In this document: piece after piece, positions 35,865-45,992 of the stretch
Layout: the number at the start of each line of letters is the position of its first letter
Position numbering within the stretch: position 1 is the first letter of the stretch
NCBI GenBank assembly: GCA_041494885.1
Contig: JBGQBO010000026.1
Coordinates: 10,012-74,011 of the forward strand
DNA from: JAIQFV01 sp041494885
GTDB lineage: Bacteria; Acidobacteriota; Terriglobia; JAIQFV01
Direction: 5' to 3'
DNA: 64,000 nt
Program-made: the position numbers and the translations under genes
The notes under the pieces: model-generated
What the model was told of the DNA's origin: nothing
Database searches by the model: none
The model's input: only the letters and a program-made list of their open reading frames with translations

Positions 35865-38336
35865 ATGAAATTCGTCAAGATTTTCGCCGTGTTCGTTCTT
35901 GCCTTGGTGGCCCTGCTGGGCGGACTGTTCGGATACGGATACTGGCTCGCCCGGAGATCGTTGCCCCAGCTCGAAGGGTCCATCATCGTGGCAGGGCTTG
36001 CGGCTCCCGTCACCGTGGACCGCGATGCTGTGGGTGTGCCCCACATTCTCGCTCAATCCCTGGATGATGTGGCCTTTGCGCAGGGATATGTCACGGCCCA
36101 GGACCGGCTCTGGCAAATGGACATCTTCCGCCGCAACGCCCTGGGCGAACTGTCTGAAGTGCTGGGGGAACTTACTCTCCGATTTGACGAAGAGCACTGC
36201 AAGTTGGGTTTCCGTGAGGCGGCGTCACAGGCCTTGGAAGAGTTGGATCCAGAGTCCCGCCGGTTTCTGAATCGCTATGCTGCGGGCGTGAATGCTTTTA
36301 TTAGTACCCATCTCGAGAATCTGCCCATCGAATTTCACATCCTCCGTTACCGGCCACGCCCCTGGACCCCCGCGGACTCCTTATCCATTGCGCTGATGAT
36401 GGCCGAAACACTGAACCACACTTGGGAAAGGGATGTTTTTCGGTCGAGATTGACGGAAAAATTCGGGCCAGAACTCTTGAATGACCTTTACCCTACTCAC
36501 TCAAAATACGAAATCCCACTTGTGGGCGTAGATTCGGCTCCTCGGGCGGATGCCTCTTCCCTCTCAAAGCCAGTTCAACCAGGCATGCAACTCTATACTG
36601 ACTATGTTCGACCAATCCCCTCAACGGCGGGCACACTCTCACGGCTTTCACTCTTGACGGATCCGTTATGGGCGTGGACGTCAGAGCGGAGCCTCGATTC
36701 GGTTTTCGCCTCTTTATCAGCATTGAATGACGCCAACACGGATTTTCTGGTGGGAAGCAACAACTGGGTGATCAGTGGAGCCCATTCGGCAACCGGAATG
36801 CCACTTCTCGCGAATGATCCTCACCTGGCCCATTCCCTCCCCTGCATTTGGTATCAGGCCCATCTGCGAGCCCCCAATCTCAACGTCACTGGAGTGTCCC
36901 TTCCGGGTGCACCGAGCATCATCATTGGGCACAATGATCACATCGGCTGGGGCATGACCAACCTCAATCCCGATGTCCAGGATGTCTTTGCTGAAGAATT
37001 TGAATCGGTTCAAGGGACGAAATATCTGGCCAAGAACGTTTGGGTGGAGGCGGACATCCGGAGCGAGACCATCAAAATTAAGGGCAAGCCCGATAACATC
37101 TTGCGCGTTCTCGTCACCCGCCATGGACCCATTATGCGGCGGCTGGGAAAAGTCGGTTATGCTTTGAAATGGACAGCCATTGAACCCCATGGAATCGGAT
37201 TTCCTTTCTTGAAATTGAATGCGGCTTCAAATTGGTCGGAATTCACTACAGCGCTGAGGCAGTTCCTGGGGCCTACACAGAATTTTGTTTATGCCGACAG
37301 GGACGGCAACATCGGGTTTTACGACGCGGGAAAAATCCCCATCCGACGTAATGGTCTCGGTAATGTCGTCGTCCCAGGGAACTTGGAGGAATACGATTGG
37401 GTCGGTTACATCCCCTTTGACGACCTTCCTCATTTGTTCAATCCTGCAGACGGGCTTATTGTTACCGCCAATCAACGAATTACCGGCGACAGCTTCCCGT
37501 ACTTCATCACGAGCGACTGGGAGGAGCCTTATCGCTTTGCGAGGATCCATGGGCTGCTGAGTTCAGGAACTAAGTTTACCGGAGATGAATTCCTACGAGT
37601 CCAGGGGGACGTGTATTCGGAAGCCAACCGGGCTTTAGCTGATCGGGTGATTCAGGCATCAAATCACGTGCCACTTCGCGGAGCCCCGGCAAAGGCCGCG
37701 GTCGAACGGCTGAGGGCCGGCGATTACATCTCCACCCCAAACAACATCGAGACGACGATTGTCGAGTATCTTCGCACTGCTCTGGAGGAGGCCCTCTTAA
37801 AATACGGGCTTGGGGAGGAGTGGAGGGATTACCGCTCGGGAATGAAATCAATTTTTCTTGAAAACCAGTTGACGAGCCAGTCTCCCCGCTGGTTGCCGAA
37901 AGAGTACAAGAATTACGATGAATTGCTGATTCGTTCCCTGGAGCAAGTGTGCCAACACCTGCAGACGGTTTATGGGTCACCGGATGTTTCTGCCTGGGTC
38001 TGGGGCCGGAGATACCCGCTCCTCTTCCAGCATGCCCTCGGGAGAGTATGGCCACTGGATCGATTTCTTAATGTGGGTCCCCTCGAACAGCCGGGAACGA
38101 AACAGACTGTCAAGCAGACCGATTCGGTCATTGGCCCCTCTATGCGCATGGTGGTTGATTTCGCCGATTTCGACCACTCCTTCAATAACCTTACTCTGGG
38201 GGAATCGGGCCAACCGCTCAGCGCGCATTATTCAGATCAGGTCTCGCATTGGCTCGAAGCCCGGAGTTTTCCGATGCACTTCAGCGATGAGGACGTTAAG
38301 AAAAGCGCCTTGAAGACCCTGATACTGCAGCCGTGA
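35865..38336 (+). CDS. Penicillin acylase family protein (Ntn hydrolase)
   Basis: 823-residue S45-type Ntn hydrolase precursor. An N-terminal membrane/signal segment (KIFAVFVLALVALLGGLFGYGYWL) is followed by an alpha chain with AVGVPHILAQSLDDVAFAQGYVTAQDRLWQMD. The presumed self-cleavage site is G297/S298 in FLVGSNNWVISG, which would free S298 as the N-terminal nucleophile of the beta chain. PLLANDPHL and GIGHNDHIGWGMTN-like IIGHNDHIGWGMTN follow. Substrates may be N-acyl amides such as acyl-homoserine lactones or beta-lactam side chains. GGAG lies just before the ATG. Confidence 0.93.
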   Translation: MKFVKIFAVFVLALVALLGGLFGYGYWLARRSLPQLEGSIIVAGLAAPVTVDRDAVGVPHILAQSLDDVAFAQGYVTAQDRLWQMDIFRRNALGELSEVLGELTLRFDEEHCKLGFREAASQALEELDPESRRFLNRYAAGVNAFISTHLENLPIEFHILRYRPRPWTPADSLSIALMMAETLNHTWERDVFRSRLTEKFGPELLNDLYPTHSKYEIPLVGVDSAPRADASSLSKPVQPGMQLYTDYVRPIPSTAGTLSRLSLLTDPLWAWTSERSLDSVFASLSALNDANTDFLVGSNNWVISGAHSATGMPLLANDPHLAHSLPCIWYQAHLRAPNLNVTGVSLPGAPSIIIGHNDHIGWGMTNLNPDVQDVFAEEFESVQGTKYLAKNVWVEADIRSETIKIKGKPDNILRVLVTRHGPIMRRLGKVGYALKWTAIEPHGIGFPFLKLNAASNWSEFTTALRQFLGPTQNFVYADRDGNIGFYDAGKIPIRRNGLGNVVVPGNLEEYDWVGYIPFDDLPHLFNPADGLIVTANQRITGDSFPYFITSDWEEPYRFARIHGLLSSGTKFTGDEFLRVQGDVYSEANRALADRVIQASNHVPLRGAPAKAAVERLRAGDYISTPNNIETTIVEYLRTALEEALLKYGLGEEWRDYRSGMKSIFLENQLTSQSPRWLPKEYKNYDELLIRSLEQVCQHLQTVYGSPDVSAWVWGRRYPLLFQHALGRVWPLDRFLNVGPLEQPGTKQTVKQTDSVIGPSMRMVVDFADFDHSFNNLTLGESGQPLSAHYSDQVSHWLEARSFPMHFSDEDVKKSALKTLILQP

Positions 38337-38340
38337 TGGG

Positions 38341-38484
38341 AGGTGCCGGGTGTCAGGTGCCAGGTGTCGGGGGAACGCAAGGATAAAGGAATCGCTTCTG
38401 ACTTCTGGCTTCTGACCTCTGCCATCTGGTTTCTTGTAGCTGTACTCCGAATTCGTTCTACCTGGCACCCGACACCCGACACCT
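38341..38484. repeat. Intergenic inverted repeat with CTTCTGAC-type core
   Basis: 24-nt arms at 38341-38364 and 38461-38484 are complementary with two mismatches (AGGTGCCGGGTG... / ...CACCCGACACCT). Between them lie CTTCTGACTTCTGGCTTCTGACCTCTG-like units at 38393-38427. The same two sequence families occur at 31876-31985. It follows the acylase stop by 4 bp and could act as a terminator or mRNA 3'-end stabiliser. Confidence 0.82.
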
Positions 38485-38593
38485 ACTCCCTCCCTACCTT
38501 TACAATCCCGTTGTTCTCTCCTATCATGGGATTGAAAAGGCACATGAGCTGGATTCTAAAAATTCATCAATCAAACCGAACAGGTCAAGTGTA

Positions 38594-40723
38594 GTGGCGT
38601 TTTCACAACATCCTCTCGATTTCATTTTCAAGCCCAAGTCGATCGCCATCATTGGAGCCTCGCGAAAGAAAGGCTCCATCGGGCGGGAGATCCTGCACAA
38701 TCTGATGGAGTACGAATTCAACGGAAAGATCTTTCCGGTCAATCCCAGTGCCGAGGTCATCCACTCGATCAAGTGTTTCCCGTCGGTGTCTGCCATTCCC
38801 GATCCGGTTGATTTAGCAGTGATCGTAGTTCCGAAGGCGCAGGTATTGGACATCGTTGTGGAATGCGGTCAGAAGGGCATCCTCGGGCTTGTGGTCATCA
38901 CGGCGGGGTTCAAGGAAGTGGGCGCCGAGGGACAGATCCTCGAACAGGCGCTCAAGGAAAAGATTCGTGGTTTCGGAATGCGCATGGTTGGACCCAACTG
39001 TATGGGACTGATTAACACCGATATAACGGTCCGCGAGAATTGTACCTTTGCTCCCACAGAGCCGCTGACGGGCAACGTCGGGTTTATGTCCCAGAGTGGG
39101 GCGCTGGGTGTTGCGATCCTCAACATCGCGCGCAAGGTGAACCTCGGGTTTTCCTACTTTGTTTCCATGGGAAACAAGACCGACATCTCGGGCAACGACC
39201 TCCTGGAGTATTGGGAGCACGATCCGCGGACTGAAATCATTCTCATGTACCTCGAATCCTTTGGGAATCCGCGCAAGTTCACTCAGATTGCCCGACGCAT
39301 TACTCGGCACAAGCCCATTCTGGTGGTCAAGTCAGGTCGCACCACGCAGGGGGCCCGGGCAGCCTCCTCCCATACCGGGGCCATGGCCGGGATGGACATT
39401 GCGATTGATGCTTTGCTGGAACAGTGCGGGGTGCTGCGAGTCAACACGGTTGAGGAATTATTTGACCTGGGGATTGGTTTTTCGAACAACCCGTTTCCCC
39501 GGGGGAACCGTGTAGCCATTCTTACCAATGCGGGGGGACCGGCGATCATGGCGACCGATGCCTGTGTCAGCGGCAAACTCGTCATGGCCGAGTTCTCAAG
39601 CGCGACCCGATCCGGCTTGAAGAACTACCTCCCCGATGAAGCGAGTGTCCTGAACCCGGTGGATATGATCGCCAGTGCCAACAAGGACAGTTATGCCCAC
39701 TGCCTCGACCTGATCCTCGGGGATGAAGGTGTCGACGCGGTGATCGTGATCTTCGTGCCACCCATGATGGTCAACCCCATCGATATCGTACGGGCCATCG
39801 AACTAGTCCGGAAGAAGTATGCCAAACCGGTCTTAGGTGTGTTTATGGCGAGAGATGAGTTTTTCGAAGAGATCAACCAGGTCGTCCCTGACCATTTGCC
39901 GCTCTACCTCTTCCCGGAATCCGCGGTACACACGCTCTCGGCTATGGTCCGGTTTTCAGATTGGCGCGCCCGTCCCCACAGCGAGGTTCGACACTTTGGA
40001 GTCGATTCAGAGAGAGTTCGCGGTGTCTTGGGGGCGGCGAAGCTTGAGCGGCGGGAGCAACTCACGATTGTGGAGTCCATGGAGATTCTGGAGGCTTATG
40101 GGATTCCCGTGGCTCGCTATTCGATGGCGAGAACTCGGGAGGAGGTTTTCGCTGCCGCCCGGGAAATCGGGTTTCCCCTCGTCTTAAAGGTCGTGTCGGC
40201 CGATCTGACTCATAAGACCGAGGTCGGCGGGGTTGCAGTGGACCTCCGGACGGAAGCGGAGGTGGGCAGCGCGTTCGACCGAATCGATGAGCAACTTCGA
40301 TCCCGCGGCCTGATCGAAAGTGTCAAAGGCTATCTGGTGCAGGAGATGGTCCGGGGTGGGAAGGAAGTAATCCTGGGGACGACCTTGGATCCGCACTATG
40401 GCCCCCTTTTGATGTTCGGCCTGGGGGGAATTTTTGTGGAGACAATCAAGGATGTGGTCTTCCGGATCACCCCGATCACTGCTCTGGAGTCGCAAGAGAT
40501 GCTCCGGCAAATTCGAGGCCATGCCCTGCTGGAAGGCGTGCGCGGTGAACCCCCGGTCGATTTCGGTCTTCTGGCTGAGTCCCTCCAGCGGTTATCGCAA
40601 CTCATGACTGACTTCGATGAGATTGTGGAGGTGGATGTGAACCCCTTTCTGGCTTCGGCGACGACGCATGGTTCAAAGGCCCTGGATGCCCGAGTCCGTA
40701 TTGCAGCGGGGCTGGAATGTTGA
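38594..40723 (+). CDS. Acyl-CoA synthetase (ADP-forming), fused alpha-beta
   Basis: 709-residue NDP-forming acetate-CoA ligase-type enzyme: acyl-CoA + ADP + Pi = acid + CoA + ATP. The N-terminal CoA-binding domain (KSIAIIGASRKKGSIGREIL) is followed by a ligase domain with catalytic H260 in AASSHTGAMAG, then a C-terminal ATP-grasp (beta) domain from about residue 485 (LEAYGIPVARYSMARTREEV, FPLVLKVVSADLTHKTEVGGVAVDL, EMVRGGKEVILGTTLDPHYGPLLMFGLGG). Start GTG at 38594. Its last 7 nt overlap the polysaccharide deacetylase start. Confidence 0.94.
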   Translation: MAFSQHPLDFIFKPKSIAIIGASRKKGSIGREILHNLMEYEFNGKIFPVNPSAEVIHSIKCFPSVSAIPDPVDLAVIVVPKAQVLDIVVECGQKGILGLVVITAGFKEVGAEGQILEQALKEKIRGFGMRMVGPNCMGLINTDITVRENCTFAPTEPLTGNVGFMSQSGALGVAILNIARKVNLGFSYFVSMGNKTDISGNDLLEYWEHDPRTEIILMYLESFGNPRKFTQIARRITRHKPILVVKSGRTTQGARAASSHTGAMAGMDIAIDALLEQCGVLRVNTVEELFDLGIGFSNNPFPRGNRVAILTNAGGPAIMATDACVSGKLVMAEFSSATRSGLKNYLPDEASVLNPVDMIASANKDSYAHCLDLILGDEGVDAVIVIFVPPMMVNPIDIVRAIELVRKKYAKPVLGVFMARDEFFEEINQVVPDHLPLYLFPESAVHTLSAMVRFSDWRARPHSEVRHFGVDSERVRGVLGAAKLERREQLTIVESMEILEAYGIPVARYSMARTREEVFAAAREIGFPLVLKVVSADLTHKTEVGGVAVDLRTEAEVGSAFDRIDEQLRSRGLIESVKGYLVQEMVRGGKEVILGTTLDPHYGPLLMFGLGGIFVETIKDVVFRITPITALESQEMLRQIRGHALLEGVRGEPPVDFGLLAESLQRLSQLMTDFDEIVEVDVNPFLASATTHGSKALDARVRIAAGLEC

Positions 40724-41430
40724 TCCTCCTGTACGTCGTCGGTGCGCTCCTGATCGCGACGGTCATCGTCTGTCTCTACGGTGCCTTCTCAATCCGCTCT
40801 TCCCTGTTCGGAAAGATATTCTGGCGAGGTCGATCCGATCGGCATCAGGTTGCTTTGACCTTTGATGATGGTCCCCATCCCCGGTTTACCCGGAAAATTC
40901 TGAAAATCCTCAAGGACGAAAAGGTCCCCGCCACATTCTTCCTGGTCGGAAAGAAAGTGGAGGCATTCCCAGAGGTCGCTCGGGAAATTGTCCAAGGCGA
41001 CCACGAGGTCGGTTGTCATGGGTACACCCATCGCCCATTGTGGTTGAAAACACGGCGCGCCTTGCTCGATGAGATCGAGAGATCGCGGGCCGCCTTCGAA
41101 ACACATTTGTCCCTTGAGCCCGTTCTCTTTCGCCCCCCCTATGGTATCCGGGGACCCCGTATCTTGCAGCTCGCGAGGGCGCGAGGATGGAAGACTGTCT
41201 TTTGGACGAGAGCGGGATGGGACTGGACCAACATCTCCGGCGACGAGGTGGCACGCCGGGTACTGAAGGAACTGGAACCCGGGAATATTCTGCTCCTGCA
41301 TGATAGCGACGGCCCCTCGCTGGAGGCGGATCGGCAACGGACCATCGATGCCCTGGGGATCATCATCCGGGAGTTGAAGGATCGGGGATTCTCTTTTGCG
41401 AAGGTAACGGAGATTTTGCCGGAGCAGTAA
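40717..41430 (+). CDS. Membrane-anchored polysaccharide deacetylase (NodB domain)
   Basis: 237-residue protein with one N-terminal TM helix (LILLYVVGALLIATVIVCLYGAF) and a NodB carbohydrate esterase 4 domain. Motifs: ALTFDDGPHPRFTRKIL (catalytic Asp pair), HEVGCHGYTHRPL (metal His), FRPPYGIRGPRIL and the C-terminal ILLLHDSDG. It probably removes N-acetyl groups from a cell-surface glycan. ATG overlaps the acyl-CoA synthetase stop by 7 nt, so the pair is co-translated; the functional link is not obvious. Confidence 0.94.
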   Translation: MLILLYVVGALLIATVIVCLYGAFSIRSSLFGKIFWRGRSDRHQVALTFDDGPHPRFTRKILKILKDEKVPATFFLVGKKVEAFPEVAREIVQGDHEVGCHGYTHRPLWLKTRRALLDEIERSRAAFETHLSLEPVLFRPPYGIRGPRILQLARARGWKTVFWTRAGWDWTNISGDEVARRVLKELEPGNILLLHDSDGPSLEADRQRTIDALGIIIRELKDRGFSFAKVTEILPEQ

Positions 41431-41444
41431 GCAGTTGCCAGTTC

Positions 41445-42452
41445 TCACCCCCCAAAATTGAACTGTTCGCTCAACACGTGCAAGTCTTTGGAAATAAGGA
41501 TGCGTGTGATGAAAGCTCGTCGTCGCCGAGTCGCCGAATCGAAGCGCAGGTCGTGAATGGTGACAAGTGTGTCTTCCCCCCGCTTCATTACAGAGTAAAT
41601 CGGGATCTGGGAAAAGTTCAGGAAGATCTTCGCGGTTCGGGTCTCCCTTGCAGCCCGTAATACATCGCTGTCTTCCGGCTTGTAATAGACCTTGGCCTGA
41701 TTCAAGCTCAACGCTGAGAAATTCATTCCGACATCAAGTGCGAAATAGGCGTGTTCCGTCTCAACAATTCCATTCCACATGAACGGATTTGCGGGCTTGG
41801 GATAGGCGAAGATGGTGGTGGCATCTTCTCCGCGGTAGGTGAACGCGGAGAGTTTAGCGACCGCCGACCGATGATTTATGTCCCGGGTGATCCAGAGTGC
41901 TCCAATCAAAACCAGGGCGACAATTGCCCCGCCCCGCCCCCGCGTTTTGCCTCTCGCCCCCACTTCGTCGGAAATCATTTTGAACAAACTGGGCAGCACC
42001 AGACCACAAACCAGGAATGCGAGGATGATCGGATCGATGATGAATTCGATATCCCAGGCCACCCAGCGGTCGCTGAACGGCAGGAAGGGTCGGACGCCAT
42101 AGCTGTTGGTAAAGTCCAACAACAGGTGGCTCCATGTGCCCGCCAGGCAAACTAGGGCGATGGCTGGAAAGGAGGGCGGGGGGGCCGATTCCGGGCTTTT
42201 TCTCCACGACCTTCTTTGCAGCAGAAAAATCGCAGCAGCCAAAAGCAAACCCAATACGGAGACCCCAGCCATCGAATGGGTAATTCCACGATGGTAATGA
42301 AGGTACGCCAGATTTCCCCACGCCCCCGTAACGATATCAATGTCCGGGAGATTGGCTGCAATCATCAGCGTCACCGACGCTTGTTCCATCTTCTGATTCA
42401 AACCCGCGCGGGAGAGGGCTGCTCCCAAGAGGGTGTGTGTAAGGTTATCCAT
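41445..42452 (-). CDS. YdjM-like (DUF457) membrane-bound metal-dependent hydrolase
   Basis: 335-residue inner-membrane protein. The start MDNLTHTLLGAALSRAGL and the following IAANLPDIDIV and HYHRGITHSMAGVSVLGLLL are the conserved His/Asp motifs of the DUF457/LexA-regulated YdjM family. Several TMs follow and residues ~220-335 form a soluble C-terminal domain. The start is set at ATG 42452 because the 29-codon extension up to 42539 is not conserved-looking. Convergent with the deacetylase gene (14-bp gap). Confidence 0.88.
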   Translation of the reverse strand: MDNLTHTLLGAALSRAGLNQKMEQASVTLMIAANLPDIDIVTGAWGNLAYLHYHRGITHSMAGVSVLGLLLAAAIFLLQRRSWRKSPESAPPPSFPAIALVCLAGTWSHLLLDFTNSYGVRPFLPFSDRWVAWDIEFIIDPIILAFLVCGLVLPSLFKMISDEVGARGKTRGRGGAIVALVLIGALWITRDINHRSAVAKLSAFTYRGEDATTIFAYPKPANPFMWNGIVETEHAYFALDVGMNFSALSLNQAKVYYKPEDSDVLRAARETRTAKIFLNFSQIPIYSVMKRGEDTLVTIHDLRFDSATRRRRAFITRILISKDLHVLSEQFNFGG

Positions 42453-42557
42453 AGGCCAGATCCGGTCTGAAATATTCGAACAAGCTTTCGTCCGTAAACG
42501 GGGATTTCCAACATACCCACACACCTGTGCGGGGCGCAAGAAACCTCAAGCGGCGGT

Positions 42558-43727
42558 CTAGTGGCCGTAACCCGACTTCAGGTAGTGTCTTGATTTCGCC
42601 TGACTCTCCTCGATGTCGGGAAACTCCAGCGCCTTCTGGTAGGCCGCGATGGCTTCATCTCGGCGGCCTGACAGATCCAGTGTGTTCCCTTTGAGTAAAT
42701 AAAGTTGTCCCATCAGGACGGGGCTCTTCGAATCCGCTTGCTCCGCCCGGTTCAAAGCATCAAGTGCATGGGTCAAATCCTGCTTGGCAAAATAATTCCG
42801 CGCCAGATTGTAATTCAACCACGCTAAAGCTCCTGCTGCGTATTCGTCCTGGTTGGTAGCGATGAGTTTTTCAACCTTCTTCAAGACGGTGATGCCTTCA
42901 TCCCACTTTCTAAGCATGATGAAGTAATTCGACGCCCACATATAGTAGACATGATTGAACGGTGATTCGGTCATGAGGGACTCCAAGAGGTGCTCGTAAT
43001 CTTCCCAGCGCTTTTCCGAAAAATAAACACTGAGAAGGACGACTTTGGCCTCGGTCCGTGCGTATTCACCCTTCTGTGAAGCGAGAAGTAATTGGCGGAT
43101 GCCCTCGTCCTTGTCGCCGCGTGCCCCCAGGAGCCAGGCGAAGGGTTTGATCACGGCTGGGAGGGCGCCCGTAAAATAGTTGTAAGAGCCCAATCCGATG
43201 TACGTATCATAGAAGTTGTTGTCGATGTCATGAGCCATTACGACGTATTTATGCCCTTTTTGCCCATTGCGGAGCGCTGAAAAATAGCTTCGTGTGACCG
43301 TCGCGTCGAAGCGGGTGGCGTTTCCATAAGCACTCGCAAGGTAGGCCAATGCAATCTTGTCGCGAGGTTTCCTTTGAAGCCAGGAGGTCCCCTTTTCCAC
43401 GGCTGTCTTCGTGAAGGAGTCAAATTGATTCTCAAGTCCCTTGTTCTGTCGATCGTCCACCGCCTGCCACCAGATCAGGGCCGCTTTGTAAACGTACCCT
43501 GCCGGGTGATCCGGATAAAAGCGTATCAGTTCATCCCAGTCTTTATTGGCGGCGGCATATCCAAGGTTGTACGACAAGGGTAAGCCATGACGGATGAGGG
43601 CATCGGCTTTCGCATCCCCATAAAAAGGAGCGGGTGTCTGTGGAAATATGGGAGCCGATTTCGAGAGGCCAAGGCACAGGAAAAAAAGCGAAACCTGAAG
43701 TGTGGGAGCACAGTTCTCTCTCGACAT
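42558..43727 (-). CDS. Exported TPR-containing protein
   Basis: 389-residue protein with an N-terminal hydrophobic stretch (LQVSLFFLCLGLSKSAPIFP) consistent with export. Degenerate helical repeats run throughout and become classical TPRs at the C-terminus (LARNYFAKQDLTHALDALNRAEQADSKSPVLMGQLYLLKGNTLDLSGRRDEAIAAYQKAL). The central KWDEGITVLKKVEKLI is another unit. Function unknown; such proteins often scaffold envelope complexes. Confidence 0.8.
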   Translation of the reverse strand: MSRENCAPTLQVSLFFLCLGLSKSAPIFPQTPAPFYGDAKADALIRHGLPLSYNLGYAAANKDWDELIRFYPDHPAGYVYKAALIWWQAVDDRQNKGLENQFDSFTKTAVEKGTSWLQRKPRDKIALAYLASAYGNATRFDATVTRSYFSALRNGQKGHKYVVMAHDIDNNFYDTYIGLGSYNYFTGALPAVIKPFAWLLGARGDKDEGIRQLLLASQKGEYARTEAKVVLLSVYFSEKRWEDYEHLLESLMTESPFNHVYYMWASNYFIMLRKWDEGITVLKKVEKLIATNQDEYAAGALAWLNYNLARNYFAKQDLTHALDALNRAEQADSKSPVLMGQLYLLKGNTLDLSGRRDEAIAAYQKALEFPDIEESQAKSRHYLKSGYGH

Positions 43728-44245
43728 GCCGATTTCAAAATCCCCCTCTGCAAAAAGCCTGCGATAAGAGATTTATTACCCAGAACCTAAGGGTTCAACA
43801 GTTGGACAAAAGCGCTGTTGGTCCGCAGTCAAAAGCCATCTCCGCCCAGGGAGTTGGACCTTGATTTTGCGTCGATGCCCTTAGCAAAGCTTGCGGCAGT
43901 GTAGAGGTGGGCAACATGCCTGTCAAGCCTGATCCGAGACCCACCGGCCCCGTTTTCAGCCCTCTTCATGAGTTTTTAAAAATCTTCGCTCAAAACCGGA
44001 CCTCGACCTTGGAATCAGGATTTATCTCCGAAACATCCCTTGCGATAGAGGAGAAATGCGCCTCTGGCCGGAGCACGGATCCCGGGAATCTGCGTGCTAT
44101 ACTCCGACGTTGTTGGAAGGCTTCTGGATCGAGATCCGATGGAAGTGGATTTGACGGTCGAAAAGCTACCAACACCCCGCGAGAGATTTCATAGTTCCGT
44201 TCCACCGGGGGAGATGACCCTGAAGTGTCTAAGGGAGGGTGGTCA
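43728..44245. other. Divergent intergenic region
   Basis: 518 bp between the TPR gene (minus) and the GNAT gene (plus). The frames at 43907-44194 and on the opposite strand are low-complexity and overlap each other; neither is called. No repeats or RNA elements were recognised. Confidence 0.4.
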
Positions 44246-44707
44246 ATGGAAACGATCGATATTGTCTCCGCCAACGAATCGGATCGCGAATGGTGTGCCC
44301 GACTGATGGCAGGTAATGATCCGTGGTTGACGCTCGGTCGGGGATTGGAGCAATGCCGGGCAGCCTGTCATCACCCGGAGTACTTGCTCTTTGTTGCGCG
44401 TGCGGGGGTTCAATTGTGCGGATTCGTTCTGTTACATCCTCGAGGCATGGCGAGCTCCCCCTACATCGCTTCCATTGCGACAGCCGAAGAATTTCGCGGT
44501 CAAGGAATTGGGAGCCGATTGCTTGCCTTTGCAGAGGCTTATGCCCGTCCGCGGTCGAGGCATATATTCCTTTGTGTGTCATCCTTCAACACTCGTGCGC
44601 GGGTCCTGTATGAACGGCAAGGGTACACTGCGGTCGGAGAATTAAAGGATTACGTCATCCAAGGCGCCTCCGAATTCATTATGCACAAACCGCTGGAGCA
44701 GCTATGA
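44246..44707 (+). CDS. GNAT-family N-acetyltransferase
   Basis: 153-residue GNAT protein (METIDIVSANESDREWCARLM...). The acetyl-CoA-binding motif A is seen as IASIATAEEFRGQGIGSRLLAFAEAYA, and the C-terminal FNTRARVLYERQGYTAVGELKDYV is typical of RimI-like proteins. The start is ATG 44246, 6 nt after GGAGGG; the in-frame GTG 7 codons upstream overlaps that ribosome site. Its stop overlaps the MFS gene by 4 nt. Confidence 0.9.
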   Translation: METIDIVSANESDREWCARLMAGNDPWLTLGRGLEQCRAACHHPEYLLFVARAGVQLCGFVLLHPRGMASSPYIASIATAEEFRGQGIGSRLLAFAEAYARPRSRHIFLCVSSFNTRARVLYERQGYTAVGELKDYVIQGASEFIMHKPLEQL

Positions 44708-45975
44708 CACGCCGTCCCTGGATGCTGGTGGGGCTTCTGTCGATGACGGCGACGGCAAGCTATCTTTGTCGGGTCAACGTCTCGGTGATCGGCGCCCTCC
44801 TGATGAGCGAATTTTCGATCTCTCAAATCCAAATGGGACGGATCTTCAGCGCCTTCTTGCTGGGATATGCCTTGATGCAAATCCCGGGTGGACTCCTGGC
44901 AGATCGTTTTGGCGCTCCGCGTGTCCTGGCGGGAGCAGCGACATGGTGGGTCGTGGGTACGGTTTTGCTGTCCGCCGCGGGATGGGGGCCCTTCAGCGGG
45001 AGCGTGGCAAGCGTACTCACGATGTTGCTATTGTTACGGTTTGTCATCGGGATTGGAGAAGCGCCGACCTTTCCCGCGGCGGCGCAGGGAGTCTCCCGGT
45101 GGATTCCGACTGAACATCAAGGCCGCGCCAACGGCATTGTCATTGCCGCCATCGGTCTTGGCTCAGCGCTGGCCCCGCCCGCTTTGACTGCTGTCATGGT
45201 GCGGTGGGGATGGCGAGCGGCCTTGCTGATCTCTGCATTGCCGGCATTACTGGTCGCCATTGCCTGGCTAAGAATTCGCGAGACCGAACTTCCGGATCTT
45301 CCCTACCCTGTTCGGAACCGAATGGCGCCGGTCCGCGGCTCGCTGAGCTCTTCCAGCTTTGTTTTTCTGACCCTGAGCTACACGCTTCAAGGGTATGTGG
45401 GCTACATCTTCGTCTTCTGGTTCTACCTCTACCTTGTGCAGGTGCGCCATTTCGATTTGCTTCGCAGCGCCGCATTGAGCAGCCTGCCATGGATTCTTTC
45501 AATCATTTCAATACCGTTGGGGGGAATGATTTCCGACCACCTGGTCGCGGGTCGAATGGGCCTGAGTTGGGGTCGTCGCGCCGTCCCCCTCTTCGGACTC
45601 ACCTTTGCCGGGGTCTTTCTCGCTTTAGGTGCGCGGACGACCCACCCCTACCTCGCCGCATTCAGCCTGGCGTTCGCCACAGCGCTGGTTTTGAGTGTTG
45701 AAGGCCCGTTCTGGGCCACGATGATGGAGATTGCCGGTGAACGAAGCGGGGCCGCCGGGGGCGTCATGAACATGGGGAGCAATATCGGTGGGCTGATCTC
45801 TCCGACCCTAACTCCCGTTCTGGCGTATCGAATGGGGTGGGAGAATGCACTCTACATTGCGGCCATCCTCGCTGTGTTGGGGGCCTTGCTGTGGTTTGGC
45901 ATTTCACCCCCAGCAGCGCGTCTCGTTCCATCCGGGGACGACCCTAAGGCGACGGCTCGGGAGGAACCGCGCTAG
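44704..45975 (+). CDS. Major facilitator superfamily transporter
   Basis: 423-residue MFS protein with 12 predicted TM segments. The loop 2-3 motif is GGLLADRFGAPRVLAGA. FVIGIGEAPTFPAAAQGVSRWIPTEHQGRANGIV is characteristic of the anion:cation symporter family (hexuronate, phthalate or other organic acids). The C-terminal half has GGMISDHLVAGR and GGVMNMGSNIGGLISPTLTPVLA. It is translationally coupled to the GNAT gene and convergent with add. The substrate is probably an organic anion (inference). Confidence 0.92.
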   Translation: MTRRPWMLVGLLSMTATASYLCRVNVSVIGALLMSEFSISQIQMGRIFSAFLLGYALMQIPGGLLADRFGAPRVLAGAATWWVVGTVLLSAAGWGPFSGSVASVLTMLLLLRFVIGIGEAPTFPAAAQGVSRWIPTEHQGRANGIVIAAIGLGSALAPPALTAVMVRWGWRAALLISALPALLVAIAWLRIRETELPDLPYPVRNRMAPVRGSLSSSSFVFLTLSYTLQGYVGYIFVFWFYLYLVQVRHFDLLRSAALSSLPWILSIISIPLGGMISDHLVAGRMGLSWGRRAVPLFGLTFAGVFLALGARTTHPYLAAFSLAFATALVLSVEGPFWATMMEIAGERSGAAGGVMNMGSNIGGLISPTLTPVLAYRMGWENALYIAAILAVLGALLWFGISPPAARLVPSGDDPKATAREEPR

Positions 45976-45992
45976 GAATCTTGCCGCAACAC

